Assembly (NCBI GenBank): GCA_021432635.1 | Contig: MU270027.1 | Location: forward strand, 124,001 to 188,000 | DNA from: Thozetella sp. PMI_491 | Taxonomy: Eukaryota > Ascomycota > Sordariomycetes > Chaetosphaeriales > Chaetosphaeriaceae | Direction: 5' to 3' | DNA: 64,000 nucleotides | Part shown: positions 22,766 through 33,119 of the stretch, one piece after another | Position numbering within the stretch: the first letter of the stretch is position 1 | How the letters are laid out: each line of letters begins with the position of its first letter | Notes under the pieces: model-generated | Told to the model about the DNA's origin: nothing | Database searches by the model: none | Seen by the model: only the letters and a program-made list of their open reading frames with translations | Program-made: the position numbers and the translations under genes

Positions 22766-23492
22766 GTTGCAACTGGCTACACTGCCTTAGAGGAACCAAA
22801 AGGGCAAATTGCGAGTTTGTGGAATGAAAAAGGTTGTGGACGCGTTGGACCGCGAGTTGCAGACCGAGAGGTCCACCTTTTTATCATACCGAACTCGGGC
22901 ATACCGCCTCGGCTGTGGGTTCGAACCCCCGGGGACCCCATTGCTACTCTTTAGCGATCCCAGCTTAAGTCGCCTCCTCCAGGTTGTGCAAGACGGGGAA
23001 ATGAGGCTAACCGGGGTAGACCGTCGCAGACCCCACGGGGATCTAGGCTGATCGCTTGTCTCCTTTGGGATTGCCGGTCCCCACAGGCCTAATACCCGGG
23101 GCCGTGGGGCACCTAAGAGCCCCTCGCCCTCGAGGCCCGGTGCTGGCCTGTGGGGAAGGCTAAATCTTTAGTGGTCTTTGGCTGCTGGAAGATATAGGGG
23201 CTTCGGGTCCCGGCATACCAGCTTGGATGCAGAGGGGCTTACCGCACTGAGACCACCACTTGGACGGACCAAACGGCCTAGCGGTGACCTGTGCCTCTAT
23301 ACATTTCCAAAGCCGCTCTATTTGAAGACACCCGAGACGTATATAAGTCAATGGGAAATTTGCGTAAGGCACGTTAATCAAATAGTAAGTCATATTGCGC
23401 ATAGAAACCCCTCACACAAAGAAGTAGCATTAACATCACAAAGGTAATTGGATCTGAGCTGGAAAGTGAGCTATTCGTCACAAGAAGGAGAT
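22766..23492. promoter_or_regulatory. Shared divergent promoter of transporter and alkylsulfatase
   Basis: 727 bp separate the two start codons. The centre contains repeated CCCCGGG/CCCGGGG-like blocks (about 22927, 23009, 23033, 23095). It also has a perfect 11-bp inverted repeat, CCCCACAGGCC at 23079-23089 and GGCCTGTGGGG at 23145-23155. Such symmetry is common for dimeric activators. I found no clear Cys3/MetR consensus (ATGRYRYCAT). Confidence 0.6.
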
Positions 23493-25546
23493 ATGCAGGG
23501 CGAAACCTCGTTCGAGCCGTCCTTCGACGACAGGAGAGACTATGAAGATGCCGACAGAGGGTTCATAGCCGCTCTTACGCCCGGCGTTATCAAGAACGCC
23601 GAGGGCCGCGTCGTCTGGGACATCGATGCATACTCGTTCATGCAGGAGCCATGTCCCGCAACCGCACATCCGAACCTCTGGCGCCAAGGACAGCTGAACT
23701 CCAAACAAGGCCTGTACGAAATCACTCCCGGAATCTACCAGGTCCGAGCTTTAGACCTCTCCAACATGACCATCGTCGAGGGCAAGGAGGGCATCATCAT
23801 CGTCGACCCGCTCGTCTCGTGTGAGTGCGCCGCCGCCGGACTGGCCCTCTACCACGCCCACCGCGGCAAAGAACGGCGGGGGACAGGCATGATCTACTCG
23901 CATTCGCACGGCGATCACTACATGGGCGCCCAAGGGGTCCTCCCGCCGGACCAGGACATGTCGATCCCGATCATCGCGCCCGAGGGCTTCATGGAGGCCA
24001 TCATGAGCGAGAGCATCATCGCAGGCCCGGCAATGAGGAAACGAGGCGCCTTCATGTATGGCAACGCGCTTCCTCGTGGCCCCACGGGGCAGATCGGCAC
24101 CGGCCTGGGCATGGGGTCCAGCACGGGCACCACCTCTCTCATCCCACCCAACCTCCTGATCCAGAAGACCGGGGAGGAGCATGTTGTGGACGGCGTCCGC
24201 ATCGTGTTCCAGATGGTACCCGGGACCGAGGCTCCCGCTGAAGTCAACTTTCATTTTCCTGACTTCAAGGCCTTGTGTCTGCCCGAGACAGCTACAAACT
24301 GCATGCACAATATTGTAAGTCCCTAAATGCCACAGACGGCCACAGAAAAAGCTGTATCAAGCCCTTTCCTTTTGCATGCGCTGATTCTCCGCAGGTCACC
24401 CTCCGAGGTGCCCAAGTCCGAGACGCCAAGGCATGGTCCGGATACCTCGACGAAGCCATCGTCATGTTTGGAGCCGATTCTGATGTGGTGTTCGGGAGTC
24501 ACAACTGGCCAACCTGGGGCCAGAACGAACTCATCACCAGGCTATCGGAGCAGAGAGACATGTACGGGTATCTTCACGATCAGACAGTCCGGATGATGAA
24601 CCTCGGTAAGCTAGACATAGCCCACTCTATACTTCCTTCGTACTGACACTTCTTCGAGGAATGACCGGGATCGAGATAGCCGAACGAATTCGTCTCCCGC
24701 CTGCCATTTCCCGAGCATGGCATTGCAGAGGGTTCTACGGCTCCTTGAGCCACAACGTCAAGGTGAGTGTGTCCAAACAGCTGGTGACATTCCGGTTCAC
24801 AAAGTTGACGGAACTATTGGTAGGGAATCTACCAAAAATACATGACCTGGTTCGACGGGAACCCGGCACACTTGTGGCAGTACCCACCTCATGAAGAAGG
24901 GCTGAGATATGTCGAGTGCATGGGAGGGATTGATGCCCTGTGTGCCAAAGCCCAGGAGTTCATCAACAGGGGCGACAACCGGTTCGCTGCGAGCCTGCTC
25001 GCGCATGCGGTAGCTGCGCACCCTGAAGACGAGAGCAACCCGGCCAAGCCGCTACTCGCCTCCGCATACGAGCAACTTGGGTTTGGGGCAGAGAACGCCA
25101 CATGGCGCAACTTCTTCCTGACGGGAGCCCAGGAGCTGCGCACCGGGAAGAAGGCCGGGATGGTGGCCGGCGGTCGCACTGCGCTCGGGCCCAACCTGTC
25201 GATTGACCAGTGGCTCGAGATCCTGTCGGTCCAGTTGGATGGTGAGCGGGCAGCGGAGCAATCCTTCGCGATCGACTTTGACGTTACCGATGCGAAGGAA
25301 AAGTGGAGGTTGATTGTCAGCAACGGAGTGATCACTCGTCGTCTGCTGCGTCCGGATGCTCGCCTCCCGAGCTCGCAGTCGAGCTCCGATCTGGGGCTGA
25401 CTCTGTCGCGGCAGGACCTCCTTGAGGTCCTCCGTGGGAAGCAGGTGCAGTTTGAGAAACAAGAAGGCAAAATGGAGGTTCTAAGTAAGCTGCTCGATTT
25501 GGTCTCGGTCTCGCAAGGTTCTTCTCGTGGCCCGAGTCAAATATGA
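23493..25546 (+). CDS. Alkylsulfatase of the metallo-beta-lactamase superfamily (SdsA1/Bds1 type)
   Basis: Four exons (23493-24314, 24395-24605, 24659-24762, 24824-25546) give 619 aa. The start is ATG 23493; the frame is open slightly upstream but without ATG. The N-terminal metallo-beta-lactamase domain has the dizinc motif SHSHGDHYMG (H137, H139, D141, H142). Further likely ligands are E250 in APAEVNFHFP, E265 in CLPETATNCMHN and H310 in FGSHNWPTWG. A helical dimerisation domain with WFDGNPAHLW and a C-terminal SCP2-like lipid-binding domain (about 500-619) complete the type III alkylsulfatase layout. These enzymes hydrolyse primary alkyl sulfates such as SDS to alcohol and sulfate. Yeast Bds1, itself regarded as bacterially derived, lets cells use sulfate esters as sulfur source. 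The zinc-binding half before H310 is almost intron-free. No signal peptide, so cytosolic, which fits uptake by the divergent transporter. Confidence 0.94.
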
Positions 25547-26335
25547 GACAAGATGACAGTGTGAAGCAGCAGGATCACTTACTCGTGAGCTCAGGGAGCT
25601 TGGCTCTTGCCAGGGAGTTCAAGATGTTTTTTTTATGCCTGCTTGGTAAATCTGTAGATGAATCAAACATAGACGGCCATAACCTAAGAGCTGCGCTGGT
25701 GCAGTCCGTTGTCCTGGTGTCCCGTTGTCCTGCCTCCTCGCGCCATCTGAGTGTTGCTCAGGCTTCCAACCTACTGTACCTAGAATCATTAAGGTGAGAC
25801 ATGGCGCTTGATATAGAACTAGTTTGAGCCCTTGAATTGACTAGGTGAGAACTAGTGTGCCGGGAAGAAGAGGTCAGAACGTATGTTAGAAAATGCCAAG
25901 GCGGGCTAGAAGTAGAGTCCTTTTATTCTGTCTTAGCCAGGGGCTGCCTGGCATAGGAGCATACGAAGTTGCATCCGCCTCTGGTTACGTCCCGTCCCGG
26001 ACCTCCAGCTCCTTGCGTGGCCCGGACTTTACTTTAGCGCATGGACGTCCGCTGGTGTATTCCAGTCCCGACTTCAGGCCAGCACTGCCAAGACAATAAG
26101 GGACGGCAGGCTATTTAGTGCTGTGTTAGCGGCTGCGATGGCGCTGGGGCCCTGCCCAAGCGACGGTGCTTCCCCACATAGCACATCCGGAGGCATCAGC
26201 CCTACTCAGACTCTTTGGGCTATATAGTTTTGCAAATATCTCCATGGCTTGAGTACCTGCGCCCCGAGATGGCTTCTTCCTCTTACTCGATATCTATTCT
26301 GTGGTAACTTACGCGACTGGCTCGTAGCTAGCAAC
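25547..26335. other. Intergenic
   Basis: About 0.8 kb between the alkylsulfatase and the methyltransferase-like gene, both on the plus strand. It holds the terminator region of the first and the promoter of the second. No further gene seen. Confidence 0.6.
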
Positions 26336-27687
26336 ATGGCTCCCCGGCCAGAGGTTCCCCTCGAGCAACTTGCCGAGACCCTGCTTGCAGACGTCAAGAA
26401 CCTTGGGTCTTCAGTGGATGGCGATGCACAGAGACGGGATAGGATTGTGCAGGCAGCCAAATGCATTGTTTCCGAGGTGGCCGACCCCATAGACCAGATG
26501 AAGGCCCAATGGGGAGTGGTAAGAATGAGGCACCGTTGATGCTTTCAGGGGAGATACTCACTGACCGAGGCAGCTGGGTGACATTGCAGCTTGGAACATC
26601 TTCATCCACTGGAAGGCTTTTGACCACATCCCGCTGCAGGGTAGCATTTCATACAAAGACCTCGCCGACAAATTGGCGGCCGATGAGGGGTTGATTTGTC
26701 AGTGTCTTCCTTCCTTCTTTCAATAGCACCCTTGTTCACGGCCCGCACTGACAATGCACTGTAGCCCGTATAGGAGGCATGCTGGTTGCCTCTGGGAAGC
26801 TCATGGAGAGTGAGCCTGGCTTCGTCTCCCACTCTCGGCTGTCCCCCATGTACAGGTCTGAGCACCCGGCCAGTAGCCTCAACTGGGTCGCAGTTGCAAA
26901 CGGCATGCGGCCGTACGTCTTCTGGCCTGAGTACTTTGAAAAGTATGGGCGCCGAGAGCCCCGGGGTGCGACACACACGCCGTGTAGCCTCTCATGGGGT
27001 CAGCCCGAGAAGGCGGTGTGGGAGATCATCGCATCCGACCCGGAATACTCAAAGAATTTTGCCGAGGGTATGAAGGCGAAGCAGATCGCCGGCGGAAACA
27101 TGAAGATGACGGGGCCAGAAGCGCTGTATGACATGGGGTGGCTCGCCGAAGCGGCCGCTAGGTCGCCTCAGCCTTCGACGCTGCTCGTCGACGTCGGCGG
27201 TGGTCACGGACAGCTGCTCAAGGACATACTCGGCGAGATGCCCTCGGTACCTGCCCAGCGCTGCGTGCTTCAGGACCGGCCGGAGGTGGTGGACGGCGCC
27301 ATAGTGGCTGGAGACCTGGCGCTGCGGGAGGTGGTCAAGATGGGCCACGACTTCCACACAGAGCAGCCGGTGAAAGGAGCCCTTGTGTACTTCCTGCGCC
27401 GGGTGCTGCTCGACTACTCGGACGAGCTCGCCGTTGGCATCCTCAGCCATCTCGCCGAGGCCTTGCCGGATGACCCCAATGCGCGGGTGCTGGTCATGGA
27501 GGAATTGCTACTCGACCCACCCACCCCCAAGAACCGCATCGTGGACCTCGTCATGATGAATCTCGGCGGCAAGCTGAGAAACCGGGCCATGTACGAGCGC
27601 ACCGTGGCGGCGTCAGGGCTGCGGATGGTCAATTTCCATACTAAGCCAGGCAGCCCCATGTGCGTGGTGGAGTGTGCAAGGGCATGA
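26336..27687 (+). CDS. O-methyltransferase-fold protein with altered catalytic residues
   Basis: Three exons (26336-26518, 26574-26697, 26765-27687) give 409 aa from ATG 26336. The architecture is that of fungal secondary-metabolite O-methyltransferases (Methyltransf_2). A winged-helix dimerisation domain spans roughly 60-130 and a Rossmann SAM domain follows. Motif I is intact (LLVDVGGGHGQLL, about 241-253), as is the acidic loop around LQDRPEVVDGA. The catalytic region departs from the family. The base normally seen as H in LRRxLHDYSDE is Leu (L318, codon CTC at 27409-27411, in LRRVLLDYSDE). The usual GGKERT is GGKLRN, losing the conserved Glu. The SAM site is thus kept while the methyl-transfer base is gone. 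It may be a SAM-binding non-methylating enzyme (OMT-fold pericyclases such as LepI and PdxI are precedents), a methylase using another base, or a decaying gene. The open frame and clean introns argue against decay. Confidence 0.85.
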
Positions 27688-28656
27688 GGCTAGTGGGCGT
27701 AGAGTTCGGGAGTGCAGCCGTCGCGGAGGTGGTTATCTGGGCCGAATTTCTAAATTTTGATGATGTTAGATAAACTTGTTCATGAGCCAATTCAGGACCC
27801 AATTCAAGACCCCCCTCTATGCAAACTGCCCTAGTTATCTTCCATATGTATTTTTGTAGGTTGTGCCTGCAACTAAGGTACCTGCCTGCCTAGGTACAGT
27901 ACCTTACCTACTCCAGGCATAGTAGATCATCCGGGATGGGATTATAGGCAAGCACCACCTGGAAGACGGGGAAAGGGCATATTGGTTGGCCTATTGATTG
28001 GCCTATTGGTTGGAGGGTTTCCCGGCTGGGCGGGTCGGACCTTTCGGCTAGCGAGCGACTGGGCTGCATCATCATTCCATGCTGGTTTTACTGGTTTGGC
28101 TGGCTTGGCTGGCTTGGCTTGGGCAGGACCCTGTGGAGTGACGACATGGACCTCTCCAGGGACTGGACGCCGCGTCGGCGGGGCCAAGATTCAGCTCCAG
28201 CGCTGCCAAGGTGGAACCCGCCTGTTGAAGCAGTCGTTTCAAGGCAGTTCTGTCCTGACATAGATGGCTAGGAATTCTTCTCCTTGATCGCAGCTTCGAT
28301 CACCGCTTTCGACAAGGAGAAGGCACGGTTACCTACTCGTTGATCATTTTGGCGCTCCAGCCAGCTGCACTGAGAGACGACACCTTAGTTGTCGCCCCTT
28401 GTTTCTTATTAGCTGGCCAGGAAGCTTCGCTTAGCTGCTTTTGGCGGCTGGAGCGTTGGGCCGTGAGCAAGCAAGCTGAACGGGCGACCACCCCGCCATC
28501 GATCAAGCGTCACGAACGCCTCAGGTACCATACACGTGCCGACTTTCTCACTCCACAAACTCAAAAGGGGGAAGCCCACACGACTTCTTCCAGTCCGCCA
28601 CCCGCCGGGAGAACCACTCTAAGACTAGGCCTCAATACTCGTAGACCTGACTGAAC
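27688..28656. other. Intergenic; PLC promoter and leader with short repeats
   Basis: About 0.97 kb. A 12-bp unit TATTGGTTGGCC is repeated about 2.8 times at 27980-28013, and TTGGCTGGC-type units occur at about 28096-28122. A 10-bp inverted repeat CTTCTCCTTG/CAAGGAGAAG lies at 28277-28286 and 28313-28322. No coding gene was recognised; the right half likely holds the PLC leader. Confidence 0.55.
27980..28013. repeat. 12-bp tandem repeat, ~2.8 copies
   Basis: TATTGGTTGGCC, then TATTGATTGGCC, then TATTGGTTGG, head to tail with one substitution. Contains CCAAT boxes on the complement, so the repeat multiplies potential HAP-complex sites. Confidence 0.85.
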
Positions 28657-30760
28657 ATGGCGTCTGCGTCTCCGGCATCGCCCCCCACCCAGGAGGCGCT
28701 GCATCAGGGCGGCGGGGGCATCAGCGGGGAGGCCCATCGAGTCCAAACGCTCAACGCGGCCATGATTACCCATCTGCAGAAGCTCTACAACTCGCACACG
28801 AACAAGGACGACAAGACATGGCACGATGATGAAGTCTGTACTTTCCTAAAGCACGTCCAAGGCGCCGACGAGGGCCAGCTGGCGTCGCGCCTTCCCGCCG
28901 GGAGCAGCAACAACATGGACTTCAGCGCCTTTTTGAAGTACATGACCTCCACCGCCACCGACGTCGTCGCCCCGCCGCTGGAGCAGGACTTGTCGTGGCC
29001 TCTGTCGAGCTACTTCATCAGCTCGTCCCACAACACCTACCTCACCGGCAACCAGCTGTATAGCGACTCGAGCACCGACGCCTACAAGAACGTGCTTCTG
29101 CGGGGCTGTCGGTGCATCGAGATAGATATCTGGGACGGCGATGACTCCGATGCAGAACTCTCTTCGTCGGACGAGGAGCCGAGCCAGGAAGCCTACGAGA
29201 AGCGGGTGGGAAGGATCAAGATGGTGAAGGACAGAATCCCCACCTCCCTGCTGGACCGCATGGAAAAGAGCTCTATCGGCAACTCCATTGGCAAGCGTCT
29301 CGAGAAGTACGTCGACAAGAAGAAGCCGGAGCCTGCGCCGGATGCTGCTCCCAGCAAGGGAGCAGCCCCCATCGCCAAGGTAGAAACAGCAGGGCTGAAG
29401 AAGGCTCCGACCGTGGTAGAGCCCAGAGTGCTCCACGGATACACCCTCACCAAAGAGGTCTCGTTTAGAGATGTGTGCCAGGCAATCAAGGACCACGCCT
29501 TTACCGTCACGAACCTGCCCCTGATCGTGAGCCTCGAGGTGCACTGCTCCGCACAGCAGCAGGAAGTCATGGTGAAGATTATGCGGGAAATCTGGAAGGA
29601 ATACCTCCTCCCGGACCCCAAGGAGGAGGTCAAGAGCCTGCCCGCGCCTAGCGAACTGCGAAACAAGATTCTCGTCAAGGTCAAGTACGCACCGCCTCAT
29701 GCTGCAGCCGACGCTCCGGAGCAAGACGATGGAGGGGATGAGGAGGTACGGCCAAGCCGGCTAGACTCTAAGGGTTTGCCCAAGAAGCCCAAGAAGCCGT
29801 CCAAGGTCATCCAGGCCCTCAGCCAGCTAGGCATCTACACCAAGGGCGTGTCGTTCAAGAGTCTGATGCAGCCGGAGGCGGCAATGCCGACGCATGTGTT
29901 CTCCCTGTCCGAGAAGGGCGTTATGGAGGTGCACGAGCAGAGCAAGCAGGCGCTCTTCGACCACAACAAACACTACCTCATGAGAGCATATCCATCTGGT
30001 TTCCGCATCCGGTCGTCGAATCTCGACCCTGCTGTGTTCTGGAGGAAGGGCATCCAGATCGTGGCCCTGAACTGGCAGAACTGGGACGAGGGCATGATGC
30101 TGAATGAGGGTATGTTTGCTGGCTCCGGAGGTTACATCCTCAAGCCGGAAGGTGAGAGCATCCCCAATGTCGCGCATCCCCAATGTCGCGCATTGTGTAC
30201 CCTTCCAATCGACCTGAAATTCTAACAAGCCTACCCCAGGATACCGGTCCGACAAGCCTGCCGGGCCTGCCGGGCCACTGCGCACGCAGGCCACAGCCGC
30301 CAAACACCACACTCTCGATATGATCATCCAGGTGTTCGCCGGGCAGGCCATCCCACTGCACAAGGAGTGCAAGGGCAACCCGTCCGGATTCCACCCCTAC
30401 GTCAAGGTAGAGCTGCATGTTGAGGAGCCGATCGAGCGCGCAGGCAAGGACCTACCGGCGGACGGCAAGGAGAAGGAAGGCGAGTATAAGGCGAAGACCA
30501 AGACGTGCAAAGGCCAGGACCCAGACTTCAAGGCCGAGGAGCTTCGGTTCGATGGCGTCCCCGGGGTGGTGCCGGAGCTGTCGTTCGTGCGCTTCATCGT
30601 GCGCGACAACATCGAGTTCGGGCGCGACATCGTCACGGCGTGGTCTTGCGTGCGGCTCGACCGCCTGCAGCCGGGGTATCGCTTCGTATACCTACTGGAC
30701 GAGCACGGGGTGGAGACGGATGGGTTTTTGCTGGTCAAGGTCACCAAGAAGCTGAGGTGA
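28657..30760 (+). CDS. PLC1: Phosphoinositide-specific phospholipase C
   Basis: Two exons (28657-30151 and 30240-30760) give 671 aa. After a short disordered start, residues ~25-100 form an EF-hand-like region. The catalytic X box begins near 110 with SYFISSSHNTYLTGNQL (first catalytic His and Asn) and continues with CRCIEIDIWDG (Glu and Asp, about 153-155). The second catalytic His is in HGYTLTKEVSF (about 260). The Y box runs from ~380 (SQLGIYTKGVSF, then YPSGFRIRSSN and FWRKGIQIVALNWQ), and a C2 domain covers ~520-665. There is no PH domain visible, as usual for many filamentous-fungal forms. About 95 residues of charged, Ser/Lys-rich sequence are inserted inside the X box between WDG and HGYT, where animal enzymes have about ten. 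The enzyme cleaves PIP2 to IP3 and diacylglycerol at the plasma membrane in Ca2+ signalling. Confidence 0.95.
30158..30189. repeat. 16-bp tandem duplication inside the PLC intron
   Basis: GCATCCCCAATGTCGC occurs twice back to back (30158-30173, 30174-30189), plus GCAT of a third copy, a few bases after the GTGAGA donor. It lengthens the 88-nt intron. Confidence 0.9.
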
Positions 30761-31585
30761 ATAGAGGACAGCTGATGCTTTCGCCTCATCCAAGCAAGTA
30801 GGAGCTACGATGTGCTATGCGTGATGACTCCCCGCCTGAAAAGCCTGAAGATAGAAATGGACATATCATATGATGGGGAAAGGCCTCCTCCGCGTCTAGA
30901 CCAGTAGTATCAGGCACTCTCTCTATGTGCCCGGGCGTATATTGGTCCAATAATTTATGAATAACGCCACGTTACATGTTACTGAAGCACCACAATCTAG
31001 TTTATTCGCTCACTCGATCAGAACATGCAGAGCACACAGTGAAGGGGCGCAGCTAGTATAATTATTTTCTGTATTCCTTAGCGGTCCTACGAGGGCTGCA
31101 CTGTCACAGAACTAGCCTTGGCTCTCGAGGCCTTATGATATCATGAGATATCACTACTCATGAGCCTTATCACCAACTCGAAGTTGGACTTGGGCATCAT
31201 CTTCAAAAATAGCACATGGTAACGCCATGGGCAAGCCGGGAGGCTTTTAAACCTGCCACAACCACGAACCCATTAGGCATAATCAGCCCTGATTCCTCCG
31301 TAGCACAGTGGTCCCCTGGTGCAAGACTAAGTGCACGTCTCGCATATCCCTTACAATACACACCGTGGCCGGGCTTCCGATAGCTCCACACAACGACTAA
31401 AAATCACAATGCCATACCTGGTATTCGCATCCGCAATGCTGCCGTCCCATGCTACCAAACTCGTATAATCAACAACTGGCTTGATTCATGCCAACCTCCG
31501 AAGTAGGCAGGGCGGAGAGCGAGTGCCGACAATCGAGGATCGTGGGACACCGCCCGCTCGTTATCGGCCGTCACTGCACGTAGCT
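30761..31585. other. No gene recognised; convergent 3' regions
   Basis: About 0.8 kb between convergent PLC (+) and Iwr1 (-) genes. It should contain both 3' UTRs and polyadenylation regions. Nothing else recognised. Confidence 0.6.
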
Positions 31586-33119
31586 CTAGTGATCGTGCTT
31601 GTCGGCATACTCGCCGAGATCTTGCAGGATGTCATCCTCGGCTGTGCGCTCGGCAGTCTTGTTCCAGATTTTCTCTACCACATCCTCTTCCTCGTCATCC
31701 CAGTCGCGTACATCGTAAGACTCGAAGTCCGAGTCGTTGCGGGTGCGGTACTTTGTCGGGTTGTAACCCATCTCGTCGGACCACTCCATCTCATCCTCGG
31801 GGTAGTCAGCACCATAGTAGTTCTCAGCTGAAGCGTTAAGGTTAGTACACATGCTCATATCTGAAGGGGGACGGGGGTCTTGGGGTTACCCTACCGTTTT
31901 CATCGTCCTCATCGGGATCATCCTCCTCCTCATCGGCATCGTCGTCACCATAGAAGAAGTCCACATCCGGCTCATTGTCAAAAACGAGGAAGCCCACTTT
32001 GTGGGGAGCAACATCAGCTGGAAGGCGACTTGCTGGAACGCGTACGTAAGTCTCCAACACATAGTCGTCGTCGTCCGATGCGTCACCATCAATTTCCATG
32101 CCCGCGTCCGCGGCCTCTCTCTTGGGTGGGTGGTCTCGCTCCCACTGTGCGATGTACTCGGGGTGCCGCTCCGCGAATCTCTTGGCCGGCGCCTTGGGGC
32201 GGTACTTCAACCGCTTTTCTGCATTCTCCTTGGCCTTGGCCTCCTTCTCGGCACGCTTCTCCTCCTCCGCCAAGGTCTGACCAATCTGCTGCAAGGTGTA
32301 GTCCTGCATGTCCCGAGCGATCTGGTCCATGCTGGCACCGTCTCGGTTGATAAGCGAGGGCGGGAGGCTCGATTTCTTAGTAGCGCGAGCTGCGGCTCCT
32401 GGCCGTTTGTTGGGGCGAGTAGGTGCGTCCATGCCATCGTCGGCATCTTGAACTTTCGTGTCAACATCCATCTCGGTGCTAGAGTTATGGGACTCTTCGG
32501 GCAGCGCAGAGATCTGCTCAGACTTGACTCTGGCCTGCTCTCGGCGTGAGAGGGGCGACAGCGCATTGGCGCGCTTCTTGCTGCCTCGCTCGACAAACAA
32601 AGCTGGAGCACCTCGCTTCTTCGATGCAAGGCCTGGGTGGATTGGGCGAGACGGTGTAGGCGACCGGGACAGGTGGAAGCGCCGCACGTTGTCTTTGGAG
32701 CTATCGCCAGCCCGGGGGGTCAAAACTGTCGCGGCCGACGCTGCAGGCTGGTCGGAGTGAACAGCCGAGGTAGTAGTTTGGGGAGTAACATTTGGCATCG
32801 GCTTCGCGGGGCGGTCCTCATCTCCAGGCCGCGAAACTTGGATCACAGGTATAGCATCCTGGTGGTGGGTTGGGAGGGGAGCAGCTCGGGCATGATCGAC
32901 GTTGGCTTGCTTGCGCTGATACACCCATCGCTCGTCGCCGTGGAGGCTGCGATGGCGCTTGTTGTCTCGCTCGACACCTTGAAGGTAGTAAGTAAGTCAA
33001 ATAGTACTAAAGAGAAGAGAGGTTGGATGCGGCGTACGAAGGAAGTCAACCGTGCTGCCATCTTCACCCTCGCGAGAGCGCTTGCGCTTAACTTGGATTG
33101 TCTCGGGGGGAAGCGACAT
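31586..33119 (-). CDS. IWR1: Iwr1-type RNA polymerase II nuclear import factor
   Basis: Three exons on the complement (33119-33038, 32977-31895, 31827-31586) give 468 aa. The start MSLPPETIQVKRKRSREGED precedes STVDFLRVERDNKRHRS, joined across the first intron. This basic stretch has the look of the N-terminal bipartite nuclear localisation signal and cargo-contact segment of Iwr1. The middle is disordered and rich in Lys, Ser and Pro. The conserved Iwr1 domain is C-terminal: YVLETYVRVP, then VGFLVFDNEPDVDFFYGDDD, then NYYGADYPEDEMEWSDEM (YPEDE signature) and an acidic tail. In yeast, Iwr1 binds assembled RNA polymerase II in the cytoplasm, directs importin-dependent entry and is recycled by its export signal. 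Length and domain order agree with fungal orthologues. Confidence 0.9.

Noticed and set aside
22913-22940. tRNA T-arm-like GGGTTCGAACCC upstream of the MFS gene
   Set aside because: The five-base T stem does not pair properly and no acceptor stem, D arm or anticodon arm can be drawn around it.
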